Assembly: GCF_001468135.1 (NCBI RefSeq)
Contig: NZ_LNYU01000004.1
Coordinates: forward strand, 1 to 64,000
Direction: 5' to 3'
DNA from: Legionella santicrucis
GTDB lineage: Bacteria; Pseudomonadota; Gammaproteobacteria; Legionellales; Legionellaceae
Length of the DNA: 64,000 nucleotides
The translations under genes and the position numbers were made by a program. Numbering within the stretch: the stretch's first letter is position 1; each line of letters begins with the position of its first letter. The notes beneath the pieces are model-generated. The model was not told the DNA's origin. It saw only the letters and a program-made list of their open reading frames with translations, and ran no database searches. This document shows positions 34,870 to 43,479 of the stretch, in pieces.

Positions 34870-35804
34870 AATACTGCCCTATTACTTATGAAATCATAAG
34901 TGACCAAGAAAGCTATTCACAACGTGGGTTACGATTACTTTCACCTCAATTAAAAAAACTTAGTCCATTAGAATTAAGTGCTAATGAGCAAAGACAAGAA
35001 GCACTCGACCGTGTAGGAAAAATGTCGATTCAAGGTGTTCAAAAGAAATTAAGCGCACAATTAAAAGTTAAGGCAGGATGTTTTGAAATCGTTGATCAAA
35101 ATGGTCATTATATTTTAAAACCACAAAGTGACAACTTCCCTGAATTGCCAGAAAATGAAGCCATTACTATGTCATTAGCAAAAACTATTGGCCTCGAAGT
35201 ACCAGTTCATGGTTTAGTGTATTCTAAAGACAACAGTATGACGTATTTCATTAAACGATTTGATCGAATAGGGCATAATAAAAAATTAGCAGTAGAAGAT
35301 TTTGCACAGCTATCAGGCGAAGATCGCTATACAAAATATCAGAGCTCCATGGAAAAAGTGCTGGCTATCATAGAAAAATTTTGTACATTCCCCAAAATTG
35401 AATTCGTTAAACTATTCAAGCTGACACTATTTAACTTCCTCGTCGGCAATGAAGACATGCATTTAAAAAATTTCTCCCTAATTACAAAAGATAAAAAAAT
35501 TTCTCTATCCCCTGCATATGATTTACTTAACTCAACCATCGCTTTAAAAAATGCCAAAGAAGAAATGGCTCTACCTTTAAGGGGTAGAAAAAACAATTTA
35601 ACTAAACGTGATTTTTTTAAATATTTTGCTGTTGAACAACTCACATTAAACCAGAAGGTCATTGCCGGAATTATGCAAGAATTCCAACAAGTAATACCCA
35701 GATGGCGCCAACTGATTGGTTTCAGCTATTTGTCTCAGCAAATGCAAAAAAAATATCTCCAATTGCTAGATGAACGATGTGAGCGATTAGATTTATTTAA
35801 TTAA
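34866..35804 (+). CDS. hipT: HipT serine/threonine kinase toxin
   Basis: A 312-residue HipA-like kinase lacking the first subdomain. The Gly-rich loop has GKMSIQGVQKKLS with Ser54-Ile-Gln56, the position of the autophosphorylation motif (SIS in E. coli HipT, other variants known). Lys85 in HYILKPQ should bind ATP, GNEDMHLKNFSL holds the catalytic Asp197, and SPAYDLL the metal-binding Asp219. HipT of E. coli phosphorylates tryptophanyl-tRNA synthetase; by homology this one may too. All catalytic residues are present, so it should be active. The SIQ loop leaves only one of the two regulatory serines. Confidence 0.9.
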   Translation: MKYCPITYEIISDQESYSQRGLRLLSPQLKKLSPLELSANEQRQEALDRVGKMSIQGVQKKLSAQLKVKAGCFEIVDQNGHYILKPQSDNFPELPENEAITMSLAKTIGLEVPVHGLVYSKDNSMTYFIKRFDRIGHNKKLAVEDFAQLSGEDRYTKYQSSMEKVLAIIEKFCTFPKIEFVKLFKLTLFNFLVGNEDMHLKNFSLITKDKKISLSPAYDLLNSTIALKNAKEEMALPLRGRKNNLTKRDFFKYFAVEQLTLNQKVIAGIMQEFQQVIPRWRQLIGFSYLSQQMQKKYLQLLDERCERLDLFN

Positions 35805-35836
35805 GTTATCAATAATTTCTAAATAAAAGCATAAAA

Positions 35837-35854
35837 TTACTGCCATAGAAGTAA
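35837..35854 (+). promoter_or_regulatory. HipB-type operator O4 downstream of hipT
   Basis: TTACTGCCATAGAAGTAA, within the downstream copy of the flanking repeat, 33 bp past the hipT stop. Confidence 0.6.
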
Positions 35855-35945
35855 TTTTTGAAATTTTCAAGCATTTTAGATGCATAATTTTAAAAAATTA
35901 TCATTAATTACTGCTTTAACAGTAAAATTATTGCATTTCCGATAT
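35838..35945 (+). repeat. Downstream copy of the ~110-bp repeat flanking hipBST
   Basis: Direct-orientation counterpart of 34151-34260 with operators O4 and O5. The pair frames the whole operon, so recombination between them would excise it cleanly. Confidence 0.7.
35908..35925 (+). promoter_or_regulatory. HipB-type operator O5 downstream of hipT
   Basis: TTACTGCTTTAACAGTAA, 71 bases after O4; a more perfect TTACTG...CAGTAA palindrome than the others. Confidence 0.6.
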
Positions 35946-36041
35946 ACTTGCAAGCTCTTGGTCTTTTGGGTGATGTGGGCTTTAGTTTTTCTAATCGGTT
36001 TAATAGGGATAAACGTGTGTATTTAATTAAAAGGAATAATA

Positions 36042-36242
36042 ATGTTAATAGGAGCATTTACATTTTTGGCTATCGCTATTCTCATGGCGATTTACTTATA
36101 TAAGGGAACTAATCCTACGCTGACCCTTATTGCAAAAATTTTTCTTCATCTTTTAGTAGCTGCTTTTTTAATCTTATTAATTGCACATTTTTTTAGTGCC
36201 GTACCACCTGTTCCTGATGAAAAGAAAAATCTTCCTATATAA
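36042..36242 (+). CDS. Small two-helix membrane protein, 66 aa
   Basis: Two hydrophobic helices (residues 2-20 and 28-50) and a short polar tail (PPVPDEKKNLPI). A ribosome site AAAAGGAAT lies seven bases before the ATG. It is preceded by the downstream hip operator repeat, so its promoter may sit next to those sites. No family is recognised. Coding status is supported by the initiation signal and clean hydrophobic pattern. Confidence 0.6.
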   Translation: MLIGAFTFLAIAILMAIYLYKGTNPTLTLIAKIFLHLLVAAFLILLIAHFFSAVPPVPDEKKNLPI

Positions 36243-36306
36243 ATGAAATAGCAATGGTTTCTTTACAGTGTGTTGGCCAATTGTCAACAGCTCGTTATTT
36301 GCATTA

Positions 36307-36903
36307 TTAATCTACTATTTCTCGTTGATTATAAAAATCTCTAAGACGAACAATAGCAGTGAATGTTACCAACAGTGTAAATAAAAAAGCGAGGAAAACA
36401 AAAGCATGAGGCCATACCATCATTGCAATAAAGAAAGAAAAAGCTTCAGCACGCTCCATAAGTCCAGGGCTATAATGGAAACTTTTTTGAGAGTGATTCT
36501 CTGAAAAAATACCAACTACCAGAAAGCTGGTGATACACAAAAGCATGCTACCCAGCATCAATAAACACCACAATCCTCTTTCTAGAGGTGCAACACACCA
36601 CAAAGCCAAAACAACCACCAACTCCACTAAGCGATCAATCATAATATCTAAAACCGATCCCCAGTTTGATGTTTGCTGACTAAAACGTGCCACTGTTCCG
36701 TCTAAAGTGTCGCAATATCCAGATAAGAGCAGTAAGCAAATTGCCAAAAACTCCTGATGAAACAGCAACGCCGGAAAAATAAGAAGGCCTAATATACCTG
36801 ATAACAAGGTAATTTGATTAGGAGTTATGAAATAAGGCAAATGATTTGCTATTGGATTCACAAATATTTGCTGATAATGTTCTCTTACATGTTGTTCAAT
36901 CAT
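36307..36903 (-). CDS. CDP-alcohol phosphatidyltransferase family protein
   Basis: An inner-membrane enzyme of about 198 residues carrying the complete family motif D-x2-DG-x2-AR-x8-G-x3-D-x3-D as DTLDGTVARFSQQTSNWGSV followed by LDIMIDR. Such enzymes transfer a phosphatidyl group from CDP-diacylglycerol to an alcohol in phospholipid synthesis. I place the start at MIEQHVREH, six bases after the stop of the upstream gene; a start nine codons earlier would overlap that gene. It forms an operon with the TVP38-reductase fusion, which suggests a membrane-lipid role. The alcohol substrate is unknown. Confidence 0.85.
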   Translation of the reverse strand: MIEQHVREHYQQIFVNPIANHLPYFITPNQITLLSGILGLLIFPALLFHQEFLAICLLLLSGYCDTLDGTVARFSQQTSNWGSVLDIMIDRLVELVVVLALWCVAPLERGLWCLLMLGSMLLCITSFLVVGIFSENHSQKSFHYSPGLMERAEAFSFFIAMMVWPHAFVFLAFLFTLLVTFTAIVRLRDFYNQREIVD

Positions 36904-36908
36904 ATAAT

Positions 36909-39071
36909 TTACCCCAATTTTTGCAACCATCGAACCAGTGTCCGTGTTTTATTAGAAAATAATTTAGGTGTATAAAATGCTCCAGCAACTCGTTTACTTA
37001 CTTCACTTAATGTAGGATAAGGAATGATTACGTCTGTAAATGTACGTAATGTCTTTCGTTCCCGAATTGCCATAATCCAAGGTAAAATAAGCTCGCCAGC
37101 ATGAGGACCAACAATAGTAACACCTAAAATTTTTGCCTTTTTATTTGTAATAATTTTAATTTTTCCCTGTGTGTTTTGTCCGGTTTGTGCACGGTCATTT
37201 TCAGCAAAAGACCATTCCGTAATTTTTAGGTGCGGTTGTTTTAATGCATCAGCTACAAGCATGCCAACATGCGCTAATTCTGGTTCAGTATAAGTAACCC
37301 AAGGCACAGCACGAGAATCAACCTTAGAAGGCATTTTAAACACCACATTACGCAGAACGACTCCTGCCTGGTATTCTGCCATATGAGTGAATTGATAGGT
37401 CCCTATCACATCACCAATAGCATAAATTTTCTTATTACTGGTTTGCAAACGATCATTAACCTCAATACCTTTAGATGTGTATTTAATTCCTGCTTTATCT
37501 AAATTAAGACCGTCAACATTTGCTTGACGTCCAGTAGCAATCAGTAAATGGGTACCAGTAATTGTTATATGATTGTTTTGGTAATTAAAAGATACAGTAA
37601 TATGAGCATCCAAATGAGATTTTATTGCCAACTCCTTAATTTGTTCGTAAATAGCAATATTCATCATTTTTGATTGACTACGAACGACTTCAACACAATC
37701 CACATCATCTTTAGGAAGAATATTGAATAGCTCTAATAAAGTCACTTCCGAGCCTAACATGGCAAAAGCTTGAGCTAATTCACATCCAATTGGTCCTCCG
37801 CCAATTACAATTAAATGTTTTGGCTTTTCTTTTATAGAAAATACAGTTTCATTAGTAAAATAAGGCACCTCATCCAATCCTGGAATGGCTGGTATCAAAG
37901 GAGAGGAGCCTGTTGCGATGACAAAATACTTACTTTGAATCACCATATTCCCTACTTGCAACGCATTCGCGCTTAGAAACTTCCCTGTATTTTGGATTAC
38001 CTTTACTCCTAAAGCCTCAAAACGCTGCACTGAGTCATGCTCAGCAATATTGGCAATGACTTGATGCACATGCTTCATTACCTGATGAAAATCGAGATTT
38101 AATTCCTTACAACAAATGCCAAAGAGCTCTGCTTGTTTTGTGAAATAAAAAGCCTTTGCAGCAGCCAATAACGACTTGGAGGGAACACAACCATAATTCA
38201 AACAATCCCCTCCCATTTTGCCCGCTTCGAGCAATACAACCTTTAAACCCAATTGAGCACAACCCGAGGCAAGACTCAAGCCGCCTGCTCCACCGCCAAT
38301 AATCGCCAAATCATAGCTTATGATTTGGCGATTATCTGTTGTGCTTTTATTAGCGTTGCCTTGCCGTTTATGATGATTGCGAGTAAAAAATTTATAGATT
38401 GGATGTATTAAAGAAAGAGCAGCTAATGCCAATAAAGGCCCTAATATTTGCGGTTCAAAAATAATATGAAGATTAGGTGTTTGATTGGCTGCAAATAGAT
38501 GGCTTAAACCATTACCAAGCATAACATAAACGATAGAGCCAGGTATGATGCCAATAAAAGTTGCCATTATAAATGTCTTAGCATTCACGTTCAAAAGTGC
38601 AGGTACAATATTAACAACCCAAAAAGGAAAAATAGGAATTAAACGTAAAGTAAGCAAATAAGAAAAAGCATTATGTTGAAACCCTTCACGCATTCGTCCT
38701 ACCCAGCCCGATGCTCTTTGAGCCAACCAGTCCCCCAAAGAAGTGCGCACAGCAAAAAAAAGAAGTGTGGAGCCTATTGTGGCACTTAGAACGACAAAGA
38801 CAGCCCCCCAGAATATACCAAAAAGGAAGCCGCCAACCAAAGTAAGATACACTGCTCCAGGAAAAGAAATGGCAACAGAAAATATATAACACGCCACAAA
38901 AAGAACAGATGCACTCAAATAATGAGATTTGGTCCAAGAAATGAGCAAAGTACGGTTTTCTTGTAACATCTCAAAATTAAAATATTTATTCAAACGGAAA
39001 GTAAAGAAAAGGACCAATAATCCAATTAACATGATTAAAGGTAACCAGCGACGAATAATTGTTGTATTCAT
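36909..39071 (-). CDS. TVP38/TMEM64 (DedA-like) domain fused to mercuric-reductase-like flavoprotein
   Basis: About 720 residues from the chosen start MNTTIIRRW, which has AAGGAAGG at the right distance; a longer frame to 39149 lacks one. Residues 1-225 are a TVP38/TMEM64 membrane domain (FPGAVYLTLVGGFLFGIFWG, LRLIPIFPFWVVNIVPALLN). The rest is a class I pyridine-nucleotide disulfide reductase: IIGGGAGGLSLASG binds FAD, GGDCLNYGCVPSKSLLAA has the redox Cys pair, VIGGGPIGCELAQAFAMLG binds NAD(P)H, and the dimerisation domain is present. The mercuric-reductase C-terminal Cys pair is absent. This fusion occurs in some bacteria. The activity is likely thiol or quinone related, not mercury. Confidence 0.87.
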   Translation of the reverse strand: MNTTIIRRWLPLIMLIGLLVLFFTFRLNKYFNFEMLQENRTLLISWTKSHYLSASVLFVACYIFSVAISFPGAVYLTLVGGFLFGIFWGAVFVVLSATIGSTLLFFAVRTSLGDWLAQRASGWVGRMREGFQHNAFSYLLTLRLIPIFPFWVVNIVPALLNVNAKTFIMATFIGIIPGSIVYVMLGNGLSHLFAANQTPNLHIIFEPQILGPLLALAALSLIHPIYKFFTRNHHKRQGNANKSTTDNRQIISYDLAIIGGGAGGLSLASGCAQLGLKVVLLEAGKMGGDCLNYGCVPSKSLLAAAKAFYFTKQAELFGICCKELNLDFHQVMKHVHQVIANIAEHDSVQRFEALGVKVIQNTGKFLSANALQVGNMVIQSKYFVIATGSSPLIPAIPGLDEVPYFTNETVFSIKEKPKHLIVIGGGPIGCELAQAFAMLGSEVTLLELFNILPKDDVDCVEVVRSQSKMMNIAIYEQIKELAIKSHLDAHITVSFNYQNNHITITGTHLLIATGRQANVDGLNLDKAGIKYTSKGIEVNDRLQTSNKKIYAIGDVIGTYQFTHMAEYQAGVVLRNVVFKMPSKVDSRAVPWVTYTEPELAHVGMLVADALKQPHLKITEWSFAENDRAQTGQNTQGKIKIITNKKAKILGVTIVGPHAGELILPWIMAIRERKTLRTFTDVIIPYPTLSEVSKRVAGAFYTPKLFSNKTRTLVRWLQKLG

Positions 39072-39149
39072 AAATGCCTTCCTTAGCGCCAGTATTTTAA
39101 ATGTCGCTTCCTCAAATTTTAATCTGAAATGCAGAAGCGAGTTACTCAA

Positions 39150-39691
39150 TAAGTATACAAATCAATAATTCTAATCTAATCGTGCCTTTTAATTTAAAAA
39201 AATCAACCATCATAGCCTATAAAGGATTTCCTTGATTATAAATGACCATCAAACTAAGAAACTCCTTTATTATGCGAATATTTAATGTTTGTTAACCTAT
39301 AAATAAAAGGAAAAATTATATGAAATTATCAAAAATTTTAAGGTTAGCCATAGTATATACTATTCCTATAAAACAAGTTCATTAGCGAATACTTTCCAGA
39401 TAAGTCAGAAAAATGGTTATTGGAACAATGCGATTGCGACAAGTTTCTTCAACCCCTAAAACCAAATTGATTTATTCTCAACGAAATACAACAAAAGCAT
39501 TAGTAAAACTAATTATTTTCCAGTACATATAAGTATATTACAATCGTGTATAAAGACACTTTTCAATTGATTGAATGTATTAGAATCGTTTGAAAATCAG
39601 GCGAAGAGTCCATATAGGAGTGTCTAATCGAGATTGGCTTACAAGCGGAAGATGTTCGCAAGAATACACATTCCAGGTACTCTCTTAGAAA
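39150..39691. other. Intergenic stretch, divergent promoter region
   Basis: It separates the minus-strand flavoprotein gene from the plus-strand PEP carboxylase gene. A short frame near 39319 (MKLSKILRLAIVYTIPIK) stops early. Nothing else is recognisable. Confidence 0.4.
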
Positions 39692-39703
39692 TTGGAGTTT
39701 TCG

Positions 39704-42019
39704 ATGAAACAAAATGTCTCCCATCTACCAAGAGAGCTCAGTCATATGGTTGCTTGGTCCCTTACTCGTTTAGGGAAGGCCATTGCAGAGATCTATGGAA
39801 AAGAAACATATGAAATAATTGAGCAAATTCGACTATCTATGCAAGACACGATTGGGAGTAACGCATTTGAACTTAGAAATGCACTTCTTAGTCTTCAACT
39901 GGAGCTTGCTAAACTTGACAGAAATCAGCTTTATCAAATCGCTCATGGATTTTCTCTCATGATGGAACTCATTAATGCCTGTGAAAGTGCTTACCGTATT
40001 TTTCGTATCAATCAAAGAAAAGAAAAAATCTATTCTGACAAGCCTCAGGGCATTCATTATGTTTTAACAGCACATCCAACCGAAGCTCGCACCAATGAAT
40101 TTTTAAAACTTTTCAAAGCAATTCGTGACTACCTTGTCGAAGTTCTTAAATCTCCCTATCTGACGAATGAATCTCGCCTGGATCAAATGCTTAAAATCTC
40201 ACTTCAAATTAATATTTCCTTTCATGAAAAACCAAGCGTAGAAGACGAAGCTCGATACATCTATCAATACGCACTCAATCCACTCAATATCAAACTTTAT
40301 CATTCCTTTTTCATCAAAGGCATTCCTATTCAATTACGTACCTGGGTAGGAGGGGATAAAGATGGACATTCCGGCGTTAATGACAAAATCATGATTAAAA
40401 GTCTCGAGCTTTCTCGATCTTTTTTTATTGCCTACATTCAGGAGTGCCTAAAAGAAGTACTGGAAATTGTCAAACTCTCAACCGCATTAAAGGCAAACAA
40501 AATTTTGGCAAATCAGCTCAATCAGCTTATTAGAAAAACGCACGATCTTAGGAAAATAAAACCTAGGGATCATGAAAAAGTCTCTGCGTTCAAAAAAGAA
40601 TTAACTGCGATACAGAAGGACACACTAAAGTTTTTAAATTTTAAACTCGAACAATTCTCCATTATTTCTAGCATTTTTCAGCTTTATCCCGCTTTAGTCA
40701 TCCCCATAGAACTCAGAGAAGATTCAGCCGTTGTAAAAGAGAGTTTAACAAGCATAAAAAAAACTACGATCACCAATATGCTTGAAAAAGTCTATTCTAT
40801 AACCCATGGGACTGATCCCAAAGACTATATACGAGGCTTTATTCTTAGCATGGTTGAATCTGCTGAGGATATAAAAAATGGAATTAAGTTGGTGAAACAA
40901 GTTTTTAGAAGTTACGCCCTACCTGTTGTACCTTTATTTGAAAATCAACTTGCTCTTACTAATGCTGATACAATTTTAAATAATTCAATCACTGAAGATA
41001 TTAGACAGAAGCATCTTAAACAATGGGATGGCAACTATGAAGTCATGCTGGGTTATTCCGACTCCTCTAAAGAAAATGGCGTACTGCCTTCCCGAGTGAT
41101 GATTGCTAAAAGCTTAAAAAGTATTCAGTCTACACTGGAAAGTAAGGGCCTTAGGCCCATTTTTTTTCATGGTTCAGGTGGCAGTATTGAGCGAGGAGGA
41201 GGGGATATCAAAGAGCAAACCGCTTCCTGGTCCAAGGAAATGATGGCAAATTATAAAGCCACCATCCAAGGAGAAATGGTTGCACGGCTCTTTGGTTCGG
41301 GCTCTATACTCAAAAGTCAGATTGACAAATTCATTGATATTTATTCACAACAAGATCAAAACACGGATAATGGTTATCCAAAGGAACTGTTATTGTTTTC
41401 CACAAAAGTCAGTCAAAAATATAAAGCGTTGATAAAGAGCGAATGGTTTTGGTCGACGATTGAACAAGCATCACCCTATCATTTTTTGAAGGATCTCAAG
41501 ATTGGTTCTCGTCCAACCAAACGAAAATCAGGACCGGATCAAAGAAAGCTTCGTGCCATCCCATGGATTCTATGTTGGACTCAAACAAGACTTCTTTTCC
41601 CAACTTGGTGGGGTATTGGTTCCACTTGGCTAGAACTAAATAACCTTGAAAAAAATAAGCTTAAGGTTCTTTACAAAGAAAATGCTCTTTTTGCTTCCTT
41701 TATCAAACAATTAGGGGTAACTCTTTCTAAAGTTTACCTCCCTATCTGGGAACAGTACTTGTATCAATTAACTGGTTCCAATGAATATCTCAAACCTTTT
41801 CAATCAGAGTTAGAAGCAGCCATCCTATTCTTCTATCAAATAACGGGTGAGAAGGATTTTTGTTTTCATCAACCCTGGCTTGGAGAAAGTATTCAATTAA
41901 GATCAACTATGGTTCATCCTTTGAATCTCATTCAGATTGAAGCCATAAAAAGAAAGGATTTACCTCTTTTAGGAAAAACAGTTACAGGCATTTCTTGCGG
42001 CATGTTAACAACAGGATAA
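39704..42019 (+). CDS. ppc: Phosphoenolpyruvate carboxylase, short divergent form
   Basis: About 771 residues, against 880-930 in the usual bacterial enzyme. Catalytic landmarks are present: VLTAHPTEARTNEF (active His), WVGGDKDGHSGVN, GYSDSSKENGVLPSR, FFHGSGGSIERGGGD and QGEMVARLFGS, where GEMVA contains the QGE of the family. It makes oxaloacetate from PEP and bicarbonate. The family's C-terminal tail normally ends (Q/R)NTG; here the end reads GISCGMLTTG, and the Arg-rich regulatory loops look reduced, so allostery may differ. The ATG at 39704 is preferred over a TTG at 39692 since GGAG lies between them. Confidence 0.9.
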   Translation: MKQNVSHLPRELSHMVAWSLTRLGKAIAEIYGKETYEIIEQIRLSMQDTIGSNAFELRNALLSLQLELAKLDRNQLYQIAHGFSLMMELINACESAYRIFRINQRKEKIYSDKPQGIHYVLTAHPTEARTNEFLKLFKAIRDYLVEVLKSPYLTNESRLDQMLKISLQINISFHEKPSVEDEARYIYQYALNPLNIKLYHSFFIKGIPIQLRTWVGGDKDGHSGVNDKIMIKSLELSRSFFIAYIQECLKEVLEIVKLSTALKANKILANQLNQLIRKTHDLRKIKPRDHEKVSAFKKELTAIQKDTLKFLNFKLEQFSIISSIFQLYPALVIPIELREDSAVVKESLTSIKKTTITNMLEKVYSITHGTDPKDYIRGFILSMVESAEDIKNGIKLVKQVFRSYALPVVPLFENQLALTNADTILNNSITEDIRQKHLKQWDGNYEVMLGYSDSSKENGVLPSRVMIAKSLKSIQSTLESKGLRPIFFHGSGGSIERGGGDIKEQTASWSKEMMANYKATIQGEMVARLFGSGSILKSQIDKFIDIYSQQDQNTDNGYPKELLLFSTKVSQKYKALIKSEWFWSTIEQASPYHFLKDLKIGSRPTKRKSGPDQRKLRAIPWILCWTQTRLLFPTWWGIGSTWLELNNLEKNKLKVLYKENALFASFIKQLGVTLSKVYLPIWEQYLYQLTGSNEYLKPFQSELEAAILFFYQITGEKDFCFHQPWLGESIQLRSTMVHPLNLIQIEAIKRKDLPLLGKTVTGISCGMLTTG

Positions 42020-42035
42020 TAGCGATATTTTTAAT

Positions 42036-42075
42036 AAGTTCATAAATATTCTATCTTTATCCTATTTATGAACTT
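42036..42075. terminator. Hairpin between convergent ppc and membrane-protein genes
   Basis: 13-base perfect arms (AAGTTCATAAATA and its inverted copy) around a 14-base AT-rich loop. The stem is AT-rich but long. Its place between converging genes suits a bidirectional terminator. Confidence 0.5.
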
Positions 42076-42123
42076 TCCATTTCAATCCCTTAGAATAGTC
42101 AATGCTTGCTTTAGTTCCAGAGA

Positions 42124-42639
42124 CTACTCATTCTTTCGCCGAGCAAAATAAGCTATAGCTAAAACAGCAATAATTAAAATAGGAATAATGAGAAGAAAGA
42201 GATGTGTTTCCATCCAAGCAATACTTATTGCGAATAGACCAAGTGCAATTCCAATCAAAAGAAAAGTAGGCTCAATATAAATACCTGCTAAAAAAATTGC
42301 TTGTGCAAGAAGTGCAAGTACCCCTAATGCTCCAATAAATGAACTTATAATTCCTATATCAACATAAATTGAAATGATATAAACAGAACCCATTAGTCCC
42401 AACCAATGCAAAATTTCATGCCAAATAAGGACTGCTGTTGGAATTTTCTTCACATGCCTATGATAAAAACTTAATCCTAAAGCAAGAAGAGCAATGATGA
42501 CTGTAATTATTTGCCAAAATCGCCATGCACTTGCCGCTTTCATATTTGTCAGGATTAATCCGATAAAAGCGAGCAGAAGGATGATAATTCCGACAATAAA
42601 ACGCGCGTTCCATGGATACCGTGAGCTATTATTTTCCAT
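42124..42639 (-). CDS. Membrane protein with about six helices, 171 aa
   Basis: Six hydrophobic segments over residues 12-165 with short polar loops (YHRHVKKIPTA, WMETH) and a basic C-terminal end (ARRKNE). I see no motif that fixes a family; it has the general form of small HdeD- or DUF-type integral proteins. It lies just downstream (in the same orientation, 158 bp) of the terpene-like cluster, with a gap long enough for its own promoter, so it is probably independent. Confidence 0.55.
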   Translation of the reverse strand: MENNSSRYPWNARFIVGIIILLLAFIGLILTNMKAASAWRFWQIITVIIALLALGLSFYHRHVKKIPTAVLIWHEILHWLGLMGSVYIISIYVDIGIISSFIGALGVLALLAQAIFLAGIYIEPTFLLIGIALGLFAISIAWMETHLFLLIIPILIIAVLAIAYFARRKNE

Positions 42640-42797
42640 TAATAAATTCCTTTTTACCTTTACTTTTTAACAATATACCAAATCTTTTTTCAATTGCTAC
42701 CTAGAAGCAAAATATAGTGGAAGCAGCAAAACAAACTAAGTATCCAATGAAAAAGCATCCTCTTTGATAATCCTCCTTTGATGCTCCTATCAAAATC

Positions 42798-43469
42798 TTA
42801 ACATCGAAATTCATCTTTAAGAGAAAATAAATAATCTTGAATCGCTTCTGATGCAATTACATAAGAACGAATAGGAATATCCAGGGGCGTTTGTTGGATA
42901 ACCTGCAAAAAAGCATATAAGGACATATCAATAACTCTACATTTGCCTTGTTGACGATGAATGATAAACTGCTCAATCGCTTGTAAATCATTAATGCCTT
43001 TTTGATAAATTTGCTGGCGATTGTGTCGAGCAATCCCTTGAAAACAGCCTTGTTTTCGTAGTTGTAATCGGATGAGAGATAATACTATTTTTCCTATCCC
43101 TCTGGGAAAAAAAGATTTAAACGCATTTTCAATCTGCATCTTATTTTCTGAGTCAATCCACCGCGAATATAATATGATAAAATAAAGGTGCTCTTCAATT
43201 AACCGCCTGATAGGTAAATCATCTATATGATCTTCAATATCTAATTTATATTTTTGCCTGCAATGTTCAATGATGAATTCTGAATCAGCCACCAATAAAC
43301 CATTATCATCGATCACAGGAAATTTACCCTTAGGACCCTTACGCGGATTAGAAACCTGAATAACCTCAAAGGGTAAGTTTGCCCAAGTGAGGAAATAAAA
43401 TACTTTGCTGCAAAACGGGGACAAGCTCGGCATACCCCAAATACCTGGATACTGATATAGTCTAATCAT
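42798..43469 (-). CDS. Glutathione S-transferase-like protein (metaxin/GST_N_3 type)
   Basis: A 223-residue soluble protein. Residues 1-80 form a thioredoxin-like GST N-domain: LYQYPGIWGMPSLSPFCSKV, a Cys at the position of CxxC/SxxC active sites, PKGKFPVIDDNGLLVADSEF (cis-Pro and the E/S glutathione-binding pair). The rest is a helical C-domain. It is the last gene of the P450/terpene-synthase/FAD cluster, 10 bp after its neighbour. It may conjugate, isomerise or reduce a pathway intermediate, or detoxify a by-product. The family call is firm, the role inferred. Confidence 0.8.
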   Translation of the reverse strand: MIRLYQYPGIWGMPSLSPFCSKVFYFLTWANLPFEVIQVSNPRKGPKGKFPVIDDNGLLVADSEFIIEHCRQKYKLDIEDHIDDLPIRRLIEEHLYFIILYSRWIDSENKMQIENAFKSFFPRGIGKIVLSLIRLQLRKQGCFQGIARHNRQQIYQKGINDLQAIEQFIIHRQQGKCRVIDMSLYAFLQVIQQTPLDIPIRSYVIASEAIQDYLFSLKDEFRC

Positions 43470-43479
43470 AATGATGTTT

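Noticed and set aside
34150-35925. CRISPR array formed by the regularly spaced palindromes
   Set aside because: Only five short sites, split by an operon, with homologous and not unique spacers; they are operators of a HipB protein.
36909-39071. Mercuric reductase
   Set aside because: The C-terminal mercury-binding Cys pair and MerA's N-terminal metal domain are missing, and there are no mer neighbours.
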